A stretch of 64,000 nucleotides of DNA from positions 1 through 64,000 of the forward strand of contig JAIUOH010000006.1 in assembly GCA_020161315.1 (NCBI GenBank), written 5' to 3'. Positions within the stretch are counted from its first letter, which is position 1; every line of letters starts with the position of its first letter. The notes under the pieces are model-generated. The model was not told the DNA's origin and ran no database searches. It saw only the letters and a list, made by a program, of their open reading frames with translations. The position numbers were made by a program, and so were the translations under genes. Shown piece after piece: positions 56,118 through 64,000 of this stretch. This DNA is from Actinomycetota bacterium. Lineage in GTDB: Bacteria; Actinomycetota; Actinomycetes; Actinomycetales; Microbacteriaceae.

Positions 56118-57176
56118 ATGACCACCAGCCCTGAGCAGACCTGGGTATCGACCACGGACTATCACACGGCGGGCGAGCCGTTCCGCATCGTGCACGTGGG
56201 GTCCCCTGTGCCTGCGGGCGACACGGTCGGCACCAGGCGCGTCGGTGCAATCGCCGATGAAGCGGGCGCAGACACCATGCGCGCGCTGCTCTGCAACGAG
56301 CCCCGCGGCCACGCCGACATGTACGGCGGCTTCATCACTCCCGCAGACGTCGTGCCCGAGGGCACCGAGCCCGCACACTTCGGCGTACTCTTCTGGCACA
56401 AAGATGGGTTCTCGACGGCGTGCGGCCACGGCACGATCGCGCTCGGCGTGTGGGCGACTGACACGGGGCTCGTCGAGTCGAATCCCGATGGCGTGACCGA
56501 GGTGCGCGTCGACGTGCCCTCGGGGCGGGTGGCCGCGCTCGTCGAGCGTAAGGGCGGCGCACTCGTGCGTGCGACCTTTCGCAACGTCGCCTCGCACGTC
56601 ATCGCGCGCGGAGTGAAGGTGCAGACCTCGCGGGGCGAGGTGCTTGCCGACCTCAGCTTCAGCGGGGCGATCTACGCCTCGGTGCGCGCGAGCGACCTCG
56701 GGCTTTCCGTTGAGCCGTCGCAATACAATGAGCTGATCGCGCTCGGCCGCGAGATCAAGTGGGCGCTCAACGATTCGGCAGAGGCCCAGTTCGCCGATGA
56801 TCCGAGGCTCTCTGGCGTTTACGGCACCATCCTCTTCGACGACCTCGGTCGTCACGAGAACGGCACCGGCGGCCCCCGCCAGCGCAACATCACCGTCTTC
56901 GCCGACGGCGAGGTCGACCGCAGCCCTTGCGGCTCGGGCACCGGGGCCCGCGTCACGCTGCTCGCCGACGACGGCACACTCGGCGCCAATGAGACCCTCG
57001 AGCACCGCTCAATCGTCGATACAGTGTTCGAGGCGCGCTGGCTGCCAGGCGAGTCGCGCGCAGACGGCACCGCTGCGGTGATCCCAGAGGTGTCGGGCAC
57101 GGCGCACCGCACCGGCGAGCACCGTTTCACGCTCGACCCGCTCGATTCGGTCGGCACGGGCTTCACTTTGCGCTAG
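56118..57176 (+). CDS. Proline racemase / 4-hydroxyproline 2-epimerase
   Basis: 352 residues. Both catalytic cysteines are present: Cys102 in STACGHGT and Cys271 in RSPCGSGTGAR. This argues for a racemase or epimerase rather than the trans-3-hydroxyproline dehydratase, in which the second Cys is replaced. It isomerises proline or hydroxyproline so the local oxidative route can use it. ATG 56118 has GGAGGA. It ends before a strong terminator. Confidence 0.9.
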   Translation: MTTSPEQTWVSTTDYHTAGEPFRIVHVGSPVPAGDTVGTRRVGAIADEAGADTMRALLCNEPRGHADMYGGFITPADVVPEGTEPAHFGVLFWHKDGFSTACGHGTIALGVWATDTGLVESNPDGVTEVRVDVPSGRVAALVERKGGALVRATFRNVASHVIARGVKVQTSRGEVLADLSFSGAIYASVRASDLGLSVEPSQYNELIALGREIKWALNDSAEAQFADDPRLSGVYGTILFDDLGRHENGTGGPRQRNITVFADGEVDRSPCGSGTGARVTLLADDGTLGANETLEHRSIVDTVFEARWLPGESRADGTAAVIPEVSGTAHRTGEHRFTLDPLDSVGTGFTLR

Positions 57177-57314
57177 GCCCTGACGCCCGGCTCGTGCCCT
57201 CACTCGGTACGAGAAACTCCAATTCACAAGCATGAAGCGGCGGGGTCAGCTGGGAACGCTCACACGGGCGCCGGCCGCCTGAACCCGTGAGCTCTGCACC
57301 CGTGATCCCAGGAA

Positions 57315-57376
57315 AAAAGATTTCCCCCTGAGGCAGCCTTTGCAAAGCAAGAAGGCACCTCAGGGGGAAATCTTTT
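57315..57376. terminator. Strong bidirectional terminator
   Basis: 19-bp stem, 57315-57333 with 57358-57376 (aaaagatttccccctgagg and complement), A-rich on one side and T-rich on the other, between the convergent racemase and symporter genes. It can end both. Confidence 0.92.
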
Positions 57377-57388
57377 GGGCGTGAGCGG

Positions 57389-58918
57389 CTAGCGCAACGC
57401 GGCGGCCACCTCGCGGCCCTCGGTGTCGGCCGCATCAGTGTTGCCGCGATCCTCTTCGCTGACCTCGAGAACCTCACCAGTCGAAGTCGACCCGGTCGAA
57501 GTCGACGCGACCTCACTCGAGGCAGCTTCGCCATCGGCATCGGCGTTGTCGAATGCGAGACCCTTGCGGGGCGCGTTGTAGAGGTCGAGGTCGAGAATGC
57601 CCTCGCGCTTTGCCACGATGGTCGGCACGAGCGCCTGGCCGGCAACGTTGAGCGCGGTGCGGCCCATGTCGACGATGGGATCGATCGCGAGCAGCAGGCC
57701 GACGCCCTCGAGCGGCAGGCCGAGAGTCGACAGCGTCAGCGTGAGCATCACGGTCGCACCGGTAGTGCCGGCGGTCGCCGCCGAGCCAACAACCGACACG
57801 AGCACGATGAGCAGATACTGCACAATGCTCAGCTCAATGCCGAAGAACTGCGCAACGAAAATCGCCGCAAGTGCCGGGTAGACCGCGGCGCAGCCGTCCA
57901 TCTTGGTGGTCGCGCCGAGTGGCACCGCGAACGATGCGTAGCCGCGGGGCACACCGAGGTTACGCTCAGTCACGCGCTCGGTGAGGGGCAGCGTTCCAAT
58001 CGACGAGCGGCTCACGAACGCGAGCTGCACGGCGGGCCACACACCCGAGAAGTACTGGCGCACCGAAAGGCCGTGGGTCTTCACCAGAATCGGGTAGACC
58101 ACGAAGAGCACGAGTGCAAGGCCGAGGTAGAGCACCCCAACGAACCAGGTGAGCGAGCCCATTTTGTCCCAGCCGTACTCAACGACAGCGTTGCCGATGA
58201 GGCCGAGCGTGCCGATGGGTGCGATGCGAATGATCCACCACAGCACCTTCTGAATGATGGTGAGCGCCGACTCGGTCAGCTTGATGAAGGGCTCAGCCTT
58301 CGCGCCGATCTTGAGGGCCGCAATGCCAACCGCAACCGAGATCACGATAACCTGCAGCACGTTAAAGCTTGCGCCCGCGGCGAGCGAACCGCTCTCGAGG
58401 TCGACAGAGCCGTTCACGCCGAGACCGAGGAAGTTCTGGGGCACGAGGCCGATCAAGAAGTTCCACCAGGTACCGACCGCGTAAGGATCAGACGGCGCGA
58501 TATCTGTAGCACCCGCGGCAGCGGCGCCGGGGCGCAGCGTGACGCCGAGCACGATGCCGATCGACACTGCAATGAACGCCGTGATCGCAAACCAGAGCAG
58601 CGTCTGGCCCGCGAGGCGAGCCGCGTTCTGCACCTTGCGCAGGCCGACGATGCTTGAGACGATCGCGGTGAAGATCAGCGGCACGACCGCGGCCTTCAGT
58701 AGCGACACGTAGCTCGAGCCGATAACGTCGAGCGTTGCCGTGAGGCCGTTGGGGTTGCCCTCGGCGTCTGGGCCGAGGTTCAGCGCGATGGCGCCGAGTG
58801 CGAGGCCAAGCACGAGGGCAGCGAGGATCTGCCAGCCGAACGAGTTCAGCCAGCGGGGGCGCTGGCGCTCTTTGCTTGGGGCTGCATTCGCGGCTGGTTT
58901 TGCCGTGGTTGCGGACAC
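57389..58918 (-). CDS. Dicarboxylate/amino acid:cation symporter (DAACS)
   Basis: 509 residues with about eight helices and hairpin loops. Hairpin signatures SRSSIGTLPLTERV and PLGATTKMDGCAAVYPA, plus the later SVVGSAATAGTTGATVML, are typical of GltP/DctA-type carriers. It probably imports glutamate, aspartate or C4-dicarboxylates driven by H+ or Na+. The GTG at 58918 has AAAGGA at good spacing; frame extending to 59026 is rejected. A Ser/Thr-rich acidic tail (about 465-509) is unusual. Confidence 0.92.
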   Translation of the reverse strand: MSATTAKPAANAAPSKERQRPRWLNSFGWQILAALVLGLALGAIALNLGPDAEGNPNGLTATLDVIGSSYVSLLKAAVVPLIFTAIVSSIVGLRKVQNAARLAGQTLLWFAITAFIAVSIGIVLGVTLRPGAAAAGATDIAPSDPYAVGTWWNFLIGLVPQNFLGLGVNGSVDLESGSLAAGASFNVLQVIVISVAVGIAALKIGAKAEPFIKLTESALTIIQKVLWWIIRIAPIGTLGLIGNAVVEYGWDKMGSLTWFVGVLYLGLALVLFVVYPILVKTHGLSVRQYFSGVWPAVQLAFVSRSSIGTLPLTERVTERNLGVPRGYASFAVPLGATTKMDGCAAVYPALAAIFVAQFFGIELSIVQYLLIVLVSVVGSAATAGTTGATVMLTLTLSTLGLPLEGVGLLLAIDPIVDMGRTALNVAGQALVPTIVAKREGILDLDLYNAPRKGLAFDNADADGEAASSEVASTSTGSTSTGEVLEVSEEDRGNTDAADTEGREVAAALR

Positions 58919-59101
58919 GTAGTGTTCCTTTCGGAGAAAGTGACAGAGGGCTGGTTGCCCGCAGCTCCGATTGGCACAGCGCACACGGCACCCCCTAACC
59001 GGAGGCCACCGTGCAACCGAACACATTGACTATAGCAACATATTCGCAATCATTATGCGTGTAATTACATTTTGTGACGAATCGCAAGGATCTCGCCGCG
59101 G

Positions 59102-60289
59102 CTACGCCACGACACTGCCGCCCTGCACAACCGCGGCGCGCGCGTCTGGCTCCCACAGTGCCGATGGCTCAGCGATCGGGTCAGCCGAGAGCACGATCGC
59201 ATCACCGAACGCACCTGCACCTAGGTGCCCAAGTCGCGCATCGCCGATCAGGCGCGCGTTCACCTCAGTAAGCGAACGCAGGGCTTCAAGCGCGCCGGCC
59301 GCCTGAATCTGCAGCCGCACCCCACAGAGCTGGTCGTCTTCGAGATCGCCCATCAGATCGCTGCCGAAACCAACCGAGACCCCAGCCGCGAGCGCGAACT
59401 GAATCGCTTCTTGCCCCCTTGAGAGCACCTCGGTGTTCTTGGCGAGCGAGATCTCGTTTAGCCCGATCGCAGCACCTCGCCGATCCATCGCATCGTACGC
59501 AGCGAGGGTAGGCACGAGAAACGCGCCCGCCGCAGCCATCGCCGATGCGGTCACCGAATCGATCAGGTTGCCGTGCTCGATCGAACGCACGCCGTTCTCG
59601 ATAGAGTGCATCACCGCCTCAGACGAATAGGCGTGCGCGGCAACGTAGCTGCCGCGGCGGCCCGCTTCTTCGGTAATCGCACGCAGCTCTTCTGGCGAGT
59701 ACTGCGGAATGCGAACGGGGTCGGTGAGCGAGAACACGCCGCCCGAAGTCATCACCTTGATGGCGTGGGCACCGGTGCGCAGGCGCTCGCGCACCGCGAC
59801 ACGCAGCGCATCGACCCCATCAACAACCTCACACATGTGACCGTGGCCAAAACACACGTCGACATGCGCAGAGCGGGGGTCGCCGTGGCCACCCGTCTGG
59901 CTCAGTGCGGGTCCGGTGAAGTGATACCGGGGCGAATCGAAGAGCCCGGCCTCAATGGCGCGGCTCAGGCCAATATCGCCGCCGGCCACATCACGTACTG
60001 TGGTGAAGCCGCGCTGCAACGCGCGCTCGAGCCGGCGCGTGCCGTTGATCGCAGCAAAGCTCAGCGGCCCGCGCTCGTTCTCGAAGCCGTCCATGCTCGT
60101 TGCGTAGGCGTGAAAGTGGGCGTCAATGAGGCCTGGCACCACGTACTGCCCAGTAGCGTCAAAGGTGGGCAGATCCCCGCTCACCGAGTCGACGACTACA
60201 CCGTCTTCAATCAGCACGTCGCGCTCGGCAAAGCCGCGCTCGGCCCCGTCCCAGACGCGAGCCCCGGTGATCCGCAACGATCCTGACAT
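59102..60289 (-). CDS. Metal-dependent amidohydrolase/prolidase-like protein
   Basis: 395 residues. Ligands are visible in DAHFHAY, AIKVMTSGG (carbamylated Lys type), AAHAYSSEAV, SIEHGNLID and GFGSDLMGD. This is the imidazolonepropionase/prolidase-like amidohydrolase pattern; an aminoacyl or imide bond is the likely target. ATG 60289 has GGGGGAG. It follows the ABC ATPase by 70 bp and could be part of that operon. Confidence 0.88.
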   Translation of the reverse strand: MSGSLRITGARVWDGAERGFAERDVLIEDGVVVDSVSGDLPTFDATGQYVVPGLIDAHFHAYATSMDGFENERGPLSFAAINGTRRLERALQRGFTTVRDVAGGDIGLSRAIEAGLFDSPRYHFTGPALSQTGGHGDPRSAHVDVCFGHGHMCEVVDGVDALRVAVRERLRTGAHAIKVMTSGGVFSLTDPVRIPQYSPEELRAITEEAGRRGSYVAAHAYSSEAVMHSIENGVRSIEHGNLIDSVTASAMAAAGAFLVPTLAAYDAMDRRGAAIGLNEISLAKNTEVLSRGQEAIQFALAAGVSVGFGSDLMGDLEDDQLCGVRLQIQAAGALEALRSLTEVNARLIGDARLGHLGAGAFGDAIVLSADPIAEPSALWEPDARAAVVQGGSVVA

Positions 60290-60359
60290 TTCTCCCCCGT
60301 GTTCTTGCTTGAAAGGCGACGCAGCCACCCGATATGTGGCCAGCGATTCTGCCGACGCT

Positions 60360-61154
60360 CTAGCTGGCGGCCTCGCCCGGTAGCGTGCCGAGACCATCGA
60401 CCGCTGGAATCGCTGCGAGCAGTCGCTTGGTGTACGCCTCTTGCGGCTGCTCCCAGACCTGCTGCGAGGTGCCGTGCTCAACGATGACGCCCTTGTTCAT
60501 CACCGCGACCTCGTCGGCAATGATACGCACCACCGCAAGGTCGTGGCTAATGAACAGCAGCGAGGCGCCAGCCTCGAGCGCGAGCCTGCGCATGAGGGTG
60601 GCCACGCGCGCCTGCAGGCTCGCGTCGAGCGAGGCGATCGGCTCGTCGCCAATCAAGAGCTCGGGGCCCGAGGCGATCGCACGCGCAATCGCGATTCTCT
60701 GGCGCTGGCCACCCGAGAACTGGTGCGGAAACCGCTGCTGCACGTCGCTCGGCAACTCGACCTCTTCGAGCAATCCTGCCACCGACCAAGAGGTCTGTTG
60801 CGGGTTGGCTCGCAACCCGTCGGCAATCTGGCTGCCGACGGTACGGCGAGGGTTCAGCGAAGCGTAGGGGTTCTGAAACACCATCTGAATGCGCATCAGC
60901 TCTTCAGGGCGGCGGCGCATGCCGAGTTTACGAACCTCGTGACCTTTGAACTTGATCGAGCCACCGGATGTTGCTTCGAGCCCGCAGACCGCACGCGCAA
61001 GCGTTGACTTGCCGCAGCCCGACTCGCCCACCAGCCCGACGACACTCGAATCAGCCACATCGAGGCTTACCTCGTTGACCGCTGTCAGAGAGCCGCCGCC
61101 CGGCAACTTGTATCGAACGCTTACGTTGTCAATGCTCAGCAGCGGGGCATTCAT
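60360..61154 (-). CDS. ABC transporter ATPase (DppF type)
   Basis: 264 residues. Walker A GESGCGKS, signature FSGGQRQRIAIARAI, then LLIGDEPIASLD. It works with the DppD-type ATPase just upstream; starts overlap by ATGA. It ends 70 bp before the amidohydrolase. Confidence 0.93.
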   Translation of the reverse strand: MNAPLLSIDNVSVRYKLPGGGSLTAVNEVSLDVADSSVVGLVGESGCGKSTLARAVCGLEATSGGSIKFKGHEVRKLGMRRRPEELMRIQMVFQNPYASLNPRRTVGSQIADGLRANPQQTSWSVAGLLEEVELPSDVQQRFPHQFSGGQRQRIAIARAIASGPELLIGDEPIASLDASLQARVATLMRRLALEAGASLLFISHDLAVVRIIADEVAVMNKGVIVEHGTSQQVWEQPQEAYTKRLLAAIPAVDGLGTLPGEAAS

Positions 61155-62002
61155 GAGCCAACCTCCGGTCGTGACTCGGCGCTTTCGACGGCGCCCTCAA
61201 GAAATGGCTCGTGGTTCGGCAGCGCTTCGACGAGCGATCGAGTGTACGTGTGCTGCGGTCTGCGCAGCACCTCGTAGCGGGGGCCCTCTTCAACAATTTC
61301 ACCACCGCGCATCACCGAGATGCGCTCGGCAAGGCTCGACATCACGCCGAGGTCGTGCGTAATTAGCACCACAGCGATGCCCAGCTCGTCGCAGAGCTGC
61401 TGCAGCAAACGCAGCACCCCCGCTTGCACGGTCACATCGAGAGCAGTGGTCGGCTCATCGGCAATGAGAATCTCGGGCTCACAGATAATCGCCACTGCGA
61501 TCGCAACGCGCTGCAGCTGCCCGCCTGAGAACTGGTGCGGGTACTTCTTCAGCGCAGTCGCGGGATCAGGCACTTTCACGCGTTCGAGCGTTTCGAGCGC
61601 CTTCGCCATTGCGTCGCGCTTGCTCATGCCCGTGTGCACGCGAAGGTGATCGGTCAGCTGGCGGCCGATGGTAAGCATCGGGTGCAGGCTCGCCGTAGGG
61701 TCTTGAAAGACCATCGCGATGCGCGCACCGCGCAGCTTGCCATACTCGCGCTCGTCGCACTCGAGCAGGTTGCGACCGTCGAACAGTATCTCGCCGCCGG
61801 TCTTCGAGCCGTCGGGTAGCAGGCCGAGCATCGCGAGACCGGTCATTGACTTGCCCGAGCCCGACTCGCCGGCGAGGCCGGTGATCTTGCCGGGCACGAG
61901 ATCGAGATCGATGCCGCGAATGATCGGCTTGCCGTGGATGCTCACGGTGAGGCCGCGAACGCTCAAGCCCTGCCGATCGGCACGGTTCTGAGTGTCAACC
62001 AT
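61151..62002 (-). CDS. ABC transporter ATPase (DppD type)
   Basis: 283 residues. Walker A GESGSGKSMTGL, signature FSGGQLQRVAIAVAI, Walker B LIADEPTTALD. Its ATG shares one base with the permease stop (TGATG), and its end overlaps DppF by ATGA. Start chosen at ATG 62002. Confidence 0.93.
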   Translation of the reverse strand: MVDTQNRADRQGLSVRGLTVSIHGKPIIRGIDLDLVPGKITGLAGESGSGKSMTGLAMLGLLPDGSKTGGEILFDGRNLLECDEREYGKLRGARIAMVFQDPTASLHPMLTIGRQLTDHLRVHTGMSKRDAMAKALETLERVKVPDPATALKKYPHQFSGGQLQRVAIAVAIICEPEILIADEPTTALDVTVQAGVLRLLQQLCDELGIAVVLITHDLGVMSSLAERISVMRGGEIVEEGPRYEVLRRPQHTYTRSLVEALPNHEPFLEGAVESAESRPEVGS

Positions 62003-62883
62003 CACATCGCCCTTCCCTGAACCGCATCTTGCGTGTGCGGGTCGAGCGAGTCGCGCAGCGAGTCGCCGATGAAGTTGAACGCCATCACCACGGTGAAGAT
62101 GGCGAGGCCGGGGAACGCTGCGATCCACCATGAGGAGAACTGCTCGACGCCGCCCGCGACCATTGCACCCCAGTCGGGCGTGGGCGGAACCGCACCGAGA
62201 CCAAGGAACGAAAGACCAGAGAGCAGCAGGATCGCGGTGCCAACGTCGAGCATGGCGAGCACGAAGACCGGTGAAAGCACGTTCGGCAGCACGTCGCGAC
62301 GCAGAGACGTGAACGCTCCTGCGCCGAGCAGCCTACCCGCGACCACGTACTCTTGCTGGCGTGCGCTCACAACGAGCGAACGAGTCACGCGTGCGTACGC
62401 CGGCCACGACACGATGAGCATCGCGATGACCGCGTTCGTGAGGTTTGGGCCGAGCGCTGCGGTAATGACCATGGCAAGAATGATGGTCGGAAACGCGAAC
62501 ACGAGGTCAGCCAGACGCATGATGATCTCATCGACTGCCTTGCCAAAATAGCCAGCAATCGCGCCGAGCGTACCGCCCACAATCATCGACGCCAACACGA
62601 GCCCAATCGAGAGTGGCAGGGAAATACGCGAACCGTAGATTACGCGCGAGAGCACGTCTCGCCCGACCTGGTCGGTGCCGAACAGGTGCTCGGCGCTCGG
62701 CGGCTGCAGCCGCTCGAATGCCTGAGCAAGTGGGTCTGCTGGCGCAATGAGCGGCGCGAACGCCATCACAAGCAACCAGAACAGCACCAGCGCTGCGCCT
62801 GTAATGGCAAGCGGGGTGCGAAACGCTGGCGGCAGGCTAATCCTGCGCTTACGCTTTGTCTGCTGCGTCAAAATGTCGGTCAT
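62002..62883 (-). CDS. ABC transporter permease (DppC type)
   Basis: 293 residues. A basic N-terminus, TM1, the FAPLIAPADPLAQAFERLQPP lead and the EAA loop AGAFTSLRRDVLPNVLSP are DppC-like. It overlaps both neighbours by one or four bases. Confidence 0.93.
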   Translation of the reverse strand: MTDILTQQTKRKRRISLPPAFRTPLAITGAALVLFWLLVMAFAPLIAPADPLAQAFERLQPPSAEHLFGTDQVGRDVLSRVIYGSRISLPLSIGLVLASMIVGGTLGAIAGYFGKAVDEIIMRLADLVFAFPTIILAMVITAALGPNLTNAVIAMLIVSWPAYARVTRSLVVSARQQEYVVAGRLLGAGAFTSLRRDVLPNVLSPVFVLAMLDVGTAILLLSGLSFLGLGAVPPTPDWGAMVAGGVEQFSSWWIAAFPGLAIFTVVMAFNFIGDSLRDSLDPHTQDAVQGRAM

Positions 62884-63929
62884 GAGACTCTCACTCTCGG
62901 GTCAATTGCGCCGTACAGCAGGTCTACGAGAAAGTTCAGCCCGATGTAGACGAAACCAACGACCAGACCAACTCCCATGATTGCGGGCAGGTCGAGCCTC
63001 GTCGCAGCCGCAAAGGAGTACTCGCCAATGCCGTGCCATGAGTAGACCTTCTCTACGAGCACAGTGCCCGAGAGCAGCGAGCCGAAAGCGAGACCGAGCA
63101 CCGTGATGATCGGAACCAGCGCGGCACGCAGCACGTACCCGAAGGTCACGGTGCGAGGCGGAAGACCCTTGGCCTTCGCTGCCTTCACATAGTCCATGTC
63201 GAGCACCTCAAGCACCGCTGAACGAGCGAAGCGGGTGAGCAGACCAATCGTGTAGAGCGCGAGCACCGAGGCCGGCATCACTAGGTGATTCACCGCATCC
63301 CAGAAGGTGCCCCACTGGCCAGCGAGCAACGAGTCAACCGTGTAGAGGCCGGTGATGTGTGGTGGCGGAATCACGGCCGGGTCGAGTCTGCCTGATCCCG
63401 GAAAAATCCCGAGCACGAAAAAGAAGATGTAGTAGACCACAAGCGCAAGCCAGAAGGTAGGCCATGAAAGACCAATCAGGCTAATGACGCGAATCACCTG
63501 GTCGGTGAACTTGCGGTGCTTCATTGCGGCCCATAGACCGAGCCCCACCCCGATGAACGCAGAGAACACAATCGCTGCAACGGCAAGCTCGATTGTGGCA
63601 GGAAACGCGTCTGCGAGCTCGGTCGCAACCGGCTGGCGAGTCTGGGTCGAAGTGCCGAGGTCGCCCTGCAGAACGTTGCCGAGATAGGTCACATACTGCA
63701 CTGGCAGTGGCTGGTCGAGACCCTGCTCTGCGCGAAACTTCGCCACAATCTCTGGGTCTGCGGCGGCCTGCTCACCCAGCGCCGCCTGCACGGGGTCAGC
63801 GGGCACCAGGTTTGTCAGCGTGAAGGTGACAAGGGTGACACCAAACATCAGCAACACCGTGAGGCCAAGACGAACGCCGACGTAGCGCACGAACGGGGGG
63901 ATGCCTCGCCGTGCGCTACGTTCGGTCAC
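62880..63929 (-). CDS. ABC transporter permease (DppB type)
   Basis: About 349 residues (start uncertain). The DppB pattern shows in GVTLVTFTLTNLVPADPVQAAL and the EAA loop AKAKGLPPRTVTFGYVLRA, with a longer extracytoplasmic insert. I favour the GTG at 63929; a TTG at 63971 would overlap the upstream lipoprotein gene. No ribosome site is clear. A short gagcc/ggctc hairpin lies at the start. Confidence 0.82.
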   Translation of the reverse strand: MTERSARRGIPPFVRYVGVRLGLTVLLMFGVTLVTFTLTNLVPADPVQAALGEQAAADPEIVAKFRAEQGLDQPLPVQYVTYLGNVLQGDLGTSTQTRQPVATELADAFPATIELAVAAIVFSAFIGVGLGLWAAMKHRKFTDQVIRVISLIGLSWPTFWLALVVYYIFFFVLGIFPGSGRLDPAVIPPPHITGLYTVDSLLAGQWGTFWDAVNHLVMPASVLALYTIGLLTRFARSAVLEVLDMDYVKAAKAKGLPPRTVTFGYVLRAALVPIITVLGLAFGSLLSGTVLVEKVYSWHGIGEYSFAAATRLDLPAIMGVGLVVGFVYIGLNFLVDLLYGAIDPRVRVS

Positions 63930-63954
63930 GAGCCCGATGGCTCGTGTGTCGTTA

Positions 63955-64000
63955 TTACTTGATGCTGGCAAGATCCACTGTCCAGACAGGGTTCGTCGAT
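63955..64000 (-). CDS. ABC transporter substrate-binding protein, C-terminus only
   Basis: Only the last 14 codons lie in the window, reading TNPVWTVDLASIK and stop at 63955. The context (immediately upstream of a dpp-type permease) and the Val-Asp-Leu ending support a family 5 binding protein. Identification is inference from position. Confidence 0.65.
   Translation of the reverse strand, partial: STNPVWTVDLASIK

Overview
This is a gene-dense, high-GC actinobacterial chromosome segment. ClpC, a DtxR/IdeR-type iron regulator, a restriction-like helicase-related protein with a C-terminal domain of the type first named in Microbacterium, DUF3027, DUF6153 and FmdB proteins, and many leaderless starts point to Microbacteriaceae. 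Leucobacter is my best guess, but it is an inference from general protein character, not from a database match. About 60 protein genes, one tRNA gene and several repeats and hairpins are supported.

Region by region. 1-13.2 kb is mostly housekeeping on the minus strand: a partial argA-type acetyltransferase, clpC, a DUF1003 membrane protein, a serine hydrolase with an odd repeat tail, an ATP-grasp protein with a histone-H1-like tail, cardiolipin synthase, a GNAT and galU. Divergent from galU are 5-formyl-THF cyclo-ligase and a FmdB zinc ribbon. 13.2-19 kb holds ~70-bp repeats, a very large helicase-like protein lacking key Walker residues, and an NCS2 uracil/xanthine permease. 19-21 kb has a cupin gene with a duplicated 3' end and an amine-type FAD oxidoreductase.

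21.2-33.4 kb is an uptake-and-catabolism locus. A minus-strand run encodes an amidohydrolase, a peptide-type ABC importer (lipoprotein, two permeases, one fused double ATPase), an FAD monooxygenase, DUF3237, a CYTH protein and a small membrane protein. A TetR regulator and a second amidohydrolase diverge from it. A perfect inverted repeat overlaps the promoter between the two arms. 33.4-38.2 kb has a 162-bp MITE-like element, an ECF sigma factor translationally coupled to ogt, an Lrp regulator divergent from kynureninase, and a GntR regulator.

38.4-49.3 kb encodes a large secreted, wall-anchored metallophosphoesterase, a DUF6153-DUF305 pair beside tRNA-Arg(CCU) that looks like island cargo, a secreted NlpC/P60-like hydrolase with an MtrA-like box, GdhA, IdeR, SerC, a very acidic DUF3027 protein and a cold-shock protein. 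49.5-64 kb is a proline-centred catabolic region: a LysR regulator divergent from putA, an MHS-family transporter whose start is broken by a poly-C frameshift, a proline racemase/hydroxyproline epimerase, and a dicarboxylate/amino-acid symporter. A second peptide-type ABC importer with its own amidohydrolase follows and runs off the right edge.

Taken together, the window suggests a soil- or host-associated heterotroph tuned to import and degrade amino acids, peptides and amide compounds. The most unusual items are the helicase-like protein with lost Walker residues, the TGAIP-repeat hydrolase, the ATP-grasp protein with a histone-like tail, the MITE, and the poly-C frameshift in the MHS transporter.
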